The notes under the pieces were generated by a model. The model made no database searches and was not told the origin of the DNA. It saw nothing but the letters and a program-made list of their open reading frames with translations. From positions 930,001 through 994,000 of the forward strand of contig NZ_CP162511.1 of assembly GCF_040939305.1 (NCBI RefSeq): a stretch of DNA of 64,000 nucleotides, in the 5' to 3' direction. Shown here piece by piece: positions 62,172 to 64,000 of this stretch. The first letter of the stretch is position 1. The number at the start of each line of letters is the position of its first letter. This stretch comes from Herbiconiux sp. A18JL235. GTDB taxonomy: Bacteria > Actinomycetota > Actinomycetes > Actinomycetales > Microbacteriaceae. The translations under genes were made by a program, and so were the position numbers.

Positions 62172-62789
62172 CTACTTACCTGTCGATGAGGCAACGAGGC
62201 GGGCTGACAGACGCTGCGAGAGACCCGCGATCTCCGATCCGACACGTTCGTGAGTCTCGATCGAGCGTCGGTAGGGATCGTCGATGTCGCGTTTGGAATC
62301 ACGCGGTATGAGAGACCGATTGTTGAAAGCGTCTATGGCGACGTCGAAAAGCGATCTCCCAGACTCTTCATCCACCGGTGGAACCGAATCCGGTAGCTGC
62401 TCGAGTATCTCCACGAACTCGGCGAACGTGAAGGCGCGCTTCATGGTGCTTGGATACTCGACGACGAGTTCATTGAGTTGCGCCACCGTCATCGTGAGAA
62501 TGAGAGAGGCCGAATCTGCGATCGAGCTGTCGATCTGACGCGCTACATGAGCAGGATCTGCACCATGGCGCTGAGCGATGAGAGCGGGCATCGTGTCCAT
62601 CGAGGAACCCACGACGGCGTGCAGTCCGGCACTTGACGTGAGTAGTTGCGGCAGACTACCCGCCTCATCGAGGCGAGTAGCGACGAGCTTTTCTGCTAAC
62701 GGCGAGCGACAGATGTTACCCGTGCATACGAACAAGACCAGGGGCGGCCCTTCAGGTGCCTGCGGCCTGGCGAAGGGGTTACCGAACAT
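62172..62789 (-). CDS. Low-molecular-weight protein-tyrosine phosphatase
   Basis: 205 residues. Active-site loop VCTGNICRSPLAE (Cys and Arg of CX5R) near residue 21 and the general-acid region DIDDPYRRS near 170. It is longer than stand-alone enzymes (~150) through an insert around 125-165. Dephosphorylates the tyrosine-rich tail of the BY-kinase, a Wzb/Wzc-type pair that controls chain length and export of capsule or EPS. Begins three bases after the kinase stop. Confidence 0.93.
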   Translation of the reverse strand: MFGNPFARPQAPEGPPLVLFVCTGNICRSPLAEKLVATRLDEAGSLPQLLTSSAGLHAVVGSSMDTMPALIAQRHGADPAHVARQIDSSIADSASLILTMTVAQLNELVVEYPSTMKRAFTFAEFVEILEQLPDSVPPVDEESGRSLFDVAIDAFNNRSLIPRDSKRDIDDPYRRSIETHERVGSEIAGLSQRLSARLVASSTGK

Positions 62790-62791
62790 TC

Positions 62792-64000
62792 TCAGGTATT
62801 CCTGGATCGCGCGCGCAGTTCGCGTCGAGTGGAGGGTCGCTCGGAGCCGGAAGGCGCGACGAGATCAATGGCGCCCGGCATGGACGTAGCCGAATCGATG
62901 ATCCCTGCGCCCGAAACCAGCTCGTCGAACTCGAGGGCCGATGGTTCTCTCAGGTGGCTGTCCCGCTCGTGCGTTGGCTGCGGGGCTTCCGTGGGTGCAC
63001 CAGCCTCTGCGGATGCCGGCGGTCGTGCACTGGTCACGGGGGTATGGGAGGTTTCCGCGGACTCGTCAGCGTTCGGTCGGCTGCTGTAATCGCCTCGGTA
63101 CCCGTAGTACCCATAACCCGAACCAAGGCCGCGCCGGGGTACGCGGTTCAGAATGATGCCCAGCGCCTGCCCGTTCGCTCGTTCGAGGTTTTGGATGGCT
63201 TTGGAAAGGGCCTCGAACGTCGTCTTTCCGACACTGGCCACGACAAGCGCGCCGTCGGTGTTGTGCGTGAGGATCGCAGCATCCGTCACGGGGATGAGAG
63301 GCGGGGCGTCGATCAACACGATGGCATGCTCTGACAACTCGGCAAGCAGTGCGTGCATGCGTTCCGAGCCTAGGAGCTCGCTCGGATTGGGAGGGGTCTT
63401 ACCTGCCGCGAGGATGAACAGCTTGCCCGAAGTGCCCCAGGGCTGCAGGACGTCTGCGATGTCAGATCGACCTGCGAGTACTTCCGTGAGACCAGCACCT
63501 CCAACCAGATTGAAGGTCTTCGACACTGTAGGCCGGCGCAGGTCGGCATCGACCAGCACGACCTGCTGACCTCCGGCCGCCAATGCGATCGCCAGGTTCG
63601 CGATCGTCGTCGACTTCCCGTCGCCAGGCAAGGGGCTGGTGACGACGATAACCCGGGGTGGATTGTCGACGTTCATGTACTGCAGGTTTGTGCGCAACTC
63701 GCGGAGCGCCTCGGCCACAGCCACGTCGTCGTCATCGTCGCGTGAGTAGTCGGTGGCTCCATCCATCGCCACGAGCCTGTCCTCGTCGGTGAACCGCCTG
63801 TCGATCGGAATGCTTCCCACGACAGAGACATCGAACTCCTTTTCCACAGCGTCGGCGCTGCGAATGCGGCGGTCGAGTGCGTGGCGGATGAATACGTAGA
63901 TGAGAGCGAGCACGAGACCCGCCACGAGGCCGATGGCTACAGACAGGCGAGTGTTGGGCGAGGTGGGCGAGGAAGGCAGCACAGCAGAGTCGAGAGGTAC
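62792..64000 (-). CDS. BY-kinase/Wzz-type polysaccharide co-polymerase, C-terminal part
   Basis: 402 residues inside the window; continues beyond the right edge. A last periplasmic stretch, membrane helix SVAIGLVAGLVLALIYVFI, then a CpsD/Wzc-type kinase domain: Walker A TSPLPGDGKSTTIANLA, Walker A' VVLVDADLRRP, Walker B IVLIDAPPLIP. A tyrosine cluster (GYGYYGYRGDYSS, about 290) is a typical autophosphorylation tail, followed by about 100 disordered residues. Marks an EPS/capsule cluster lying mainly outside the window. Confidence 0.92.
   Translation of the reverse strand, partial: VPLDSAVLPSSPTSPNTRLSVAIGLVAGLVLALIYVFIRHALDRRIRSADAVEKEFDVSVVGSIPIDRRFTDEDRLVAMDGATDYSRDDDDDVAVAEALRELRTNLQYMNVDNPPRVIVVTSPLPGDGKSTTIANLAIALAAGGQQVVLVDADLRRPTVSKTFNLVGGAGLTEVLAGRSDIADVLQPWGTSGKLFILAAGKTPPNPSELLGSERMHALLAELSEHAIVLIDAPPLIPVTDAAILTHNTDGALVVASVGKTTFEALSKAIQNLERANGQALGIILNRVPRRGLGSGYGYYGYRGDYSSRPNADESAETSHTPVTSARPPASAEAGAPTEAPQPTHERDSHLREPSALEFDELVSGAGIIDSATSMPGAIDLVAPSGSERPSTRRELRARSRNT

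Overview
The window is high-GC DNA (roughly 70%) with actinobacterial gene order and codon use. The gene content (Xfp phosphoketolase with Pta-AckA, DnaX-RecR next to LysC-Asd, GH6 glucanase, DUF3151, many Tat and lipoprotein signals) fits a member of the Actinomycetota, most likely family Microbacteriaceae. The genus cannot be fixed from sequence alone. There is no rRNA, CRISPR array, intact prophage or intact transposon. Many genes start 6-7 bases after a TANNNT -10 box, so leaderless transcripts appear common.

Layout. 0-3 kb: copper handling (copZ-like, copA start) behind a CsoR-type operator, a membrane protein and a YfeO-type ClC transporter. 3-6.3 kb: phosphoketolase, a tiny ORF unit and DUF3151. 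6.4-10.6 kb: histidine kinase, NarL-type regulator and a two-gene ABC exporter. 10.7-13.2 kb: tRNA-Ser(GGA), an NAD(P)-binding protein, SRP RNA and two paralogous lipoproteins. 13.4-19 kb: pta-ackA, which with the phosphoketolase forms an acetyl-phosphate/acetate route, then a TetR-GNAT fusion divergent from a second acetyltransferase. 19-28 kb: housekeeping block dnaX, recR, a family-A polymerase-like gene, lysC and asd, carrying three copies of a palindromic repeat, one of them inside the polymerase-like gene. 28-45 kb: an accessory signalling and polysaccharide region with a GGDEF-EAL protein, GH6 glucanase, OmpR-type regulator, BcsA-like glycosyltransferase coupled to an Hpt-like protein without its histidine, a lipoprotein, two paralogous membrane proteins with decayed GGDEF domains, kinases, two MarR paralogues and a TetR regulator.

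45-57 kb: surface and export region. It holds a wall-anchored subtilase-like protein, three Tat-signal proteins sharing one leader type, a MauE-thioredoxin fusion, an AraC regulator, RecQ, small membrane proteins, and a compact operon of signal peptidase I, TatA and a Tat substrate facing another Tat substrate. 57-64 kb: lower GC and less biased codon use, with a large CWB2-repeat surface protein, an IS3-type transposase remnant, and the end of a capsule/exopolysaccharide cluster (HPrK-like/PqqD protein, low-molecular-weight tyrosine phosphatase, BY-kinase).

The two best candidates for an undescribed system are the polysaccharide/c-di-GMP region at 28.8-45 kb and the signal peptidase-TatA-Tat substrate module at 54.6-57.2 kb with its outlying paralogue at 47.4 kb.
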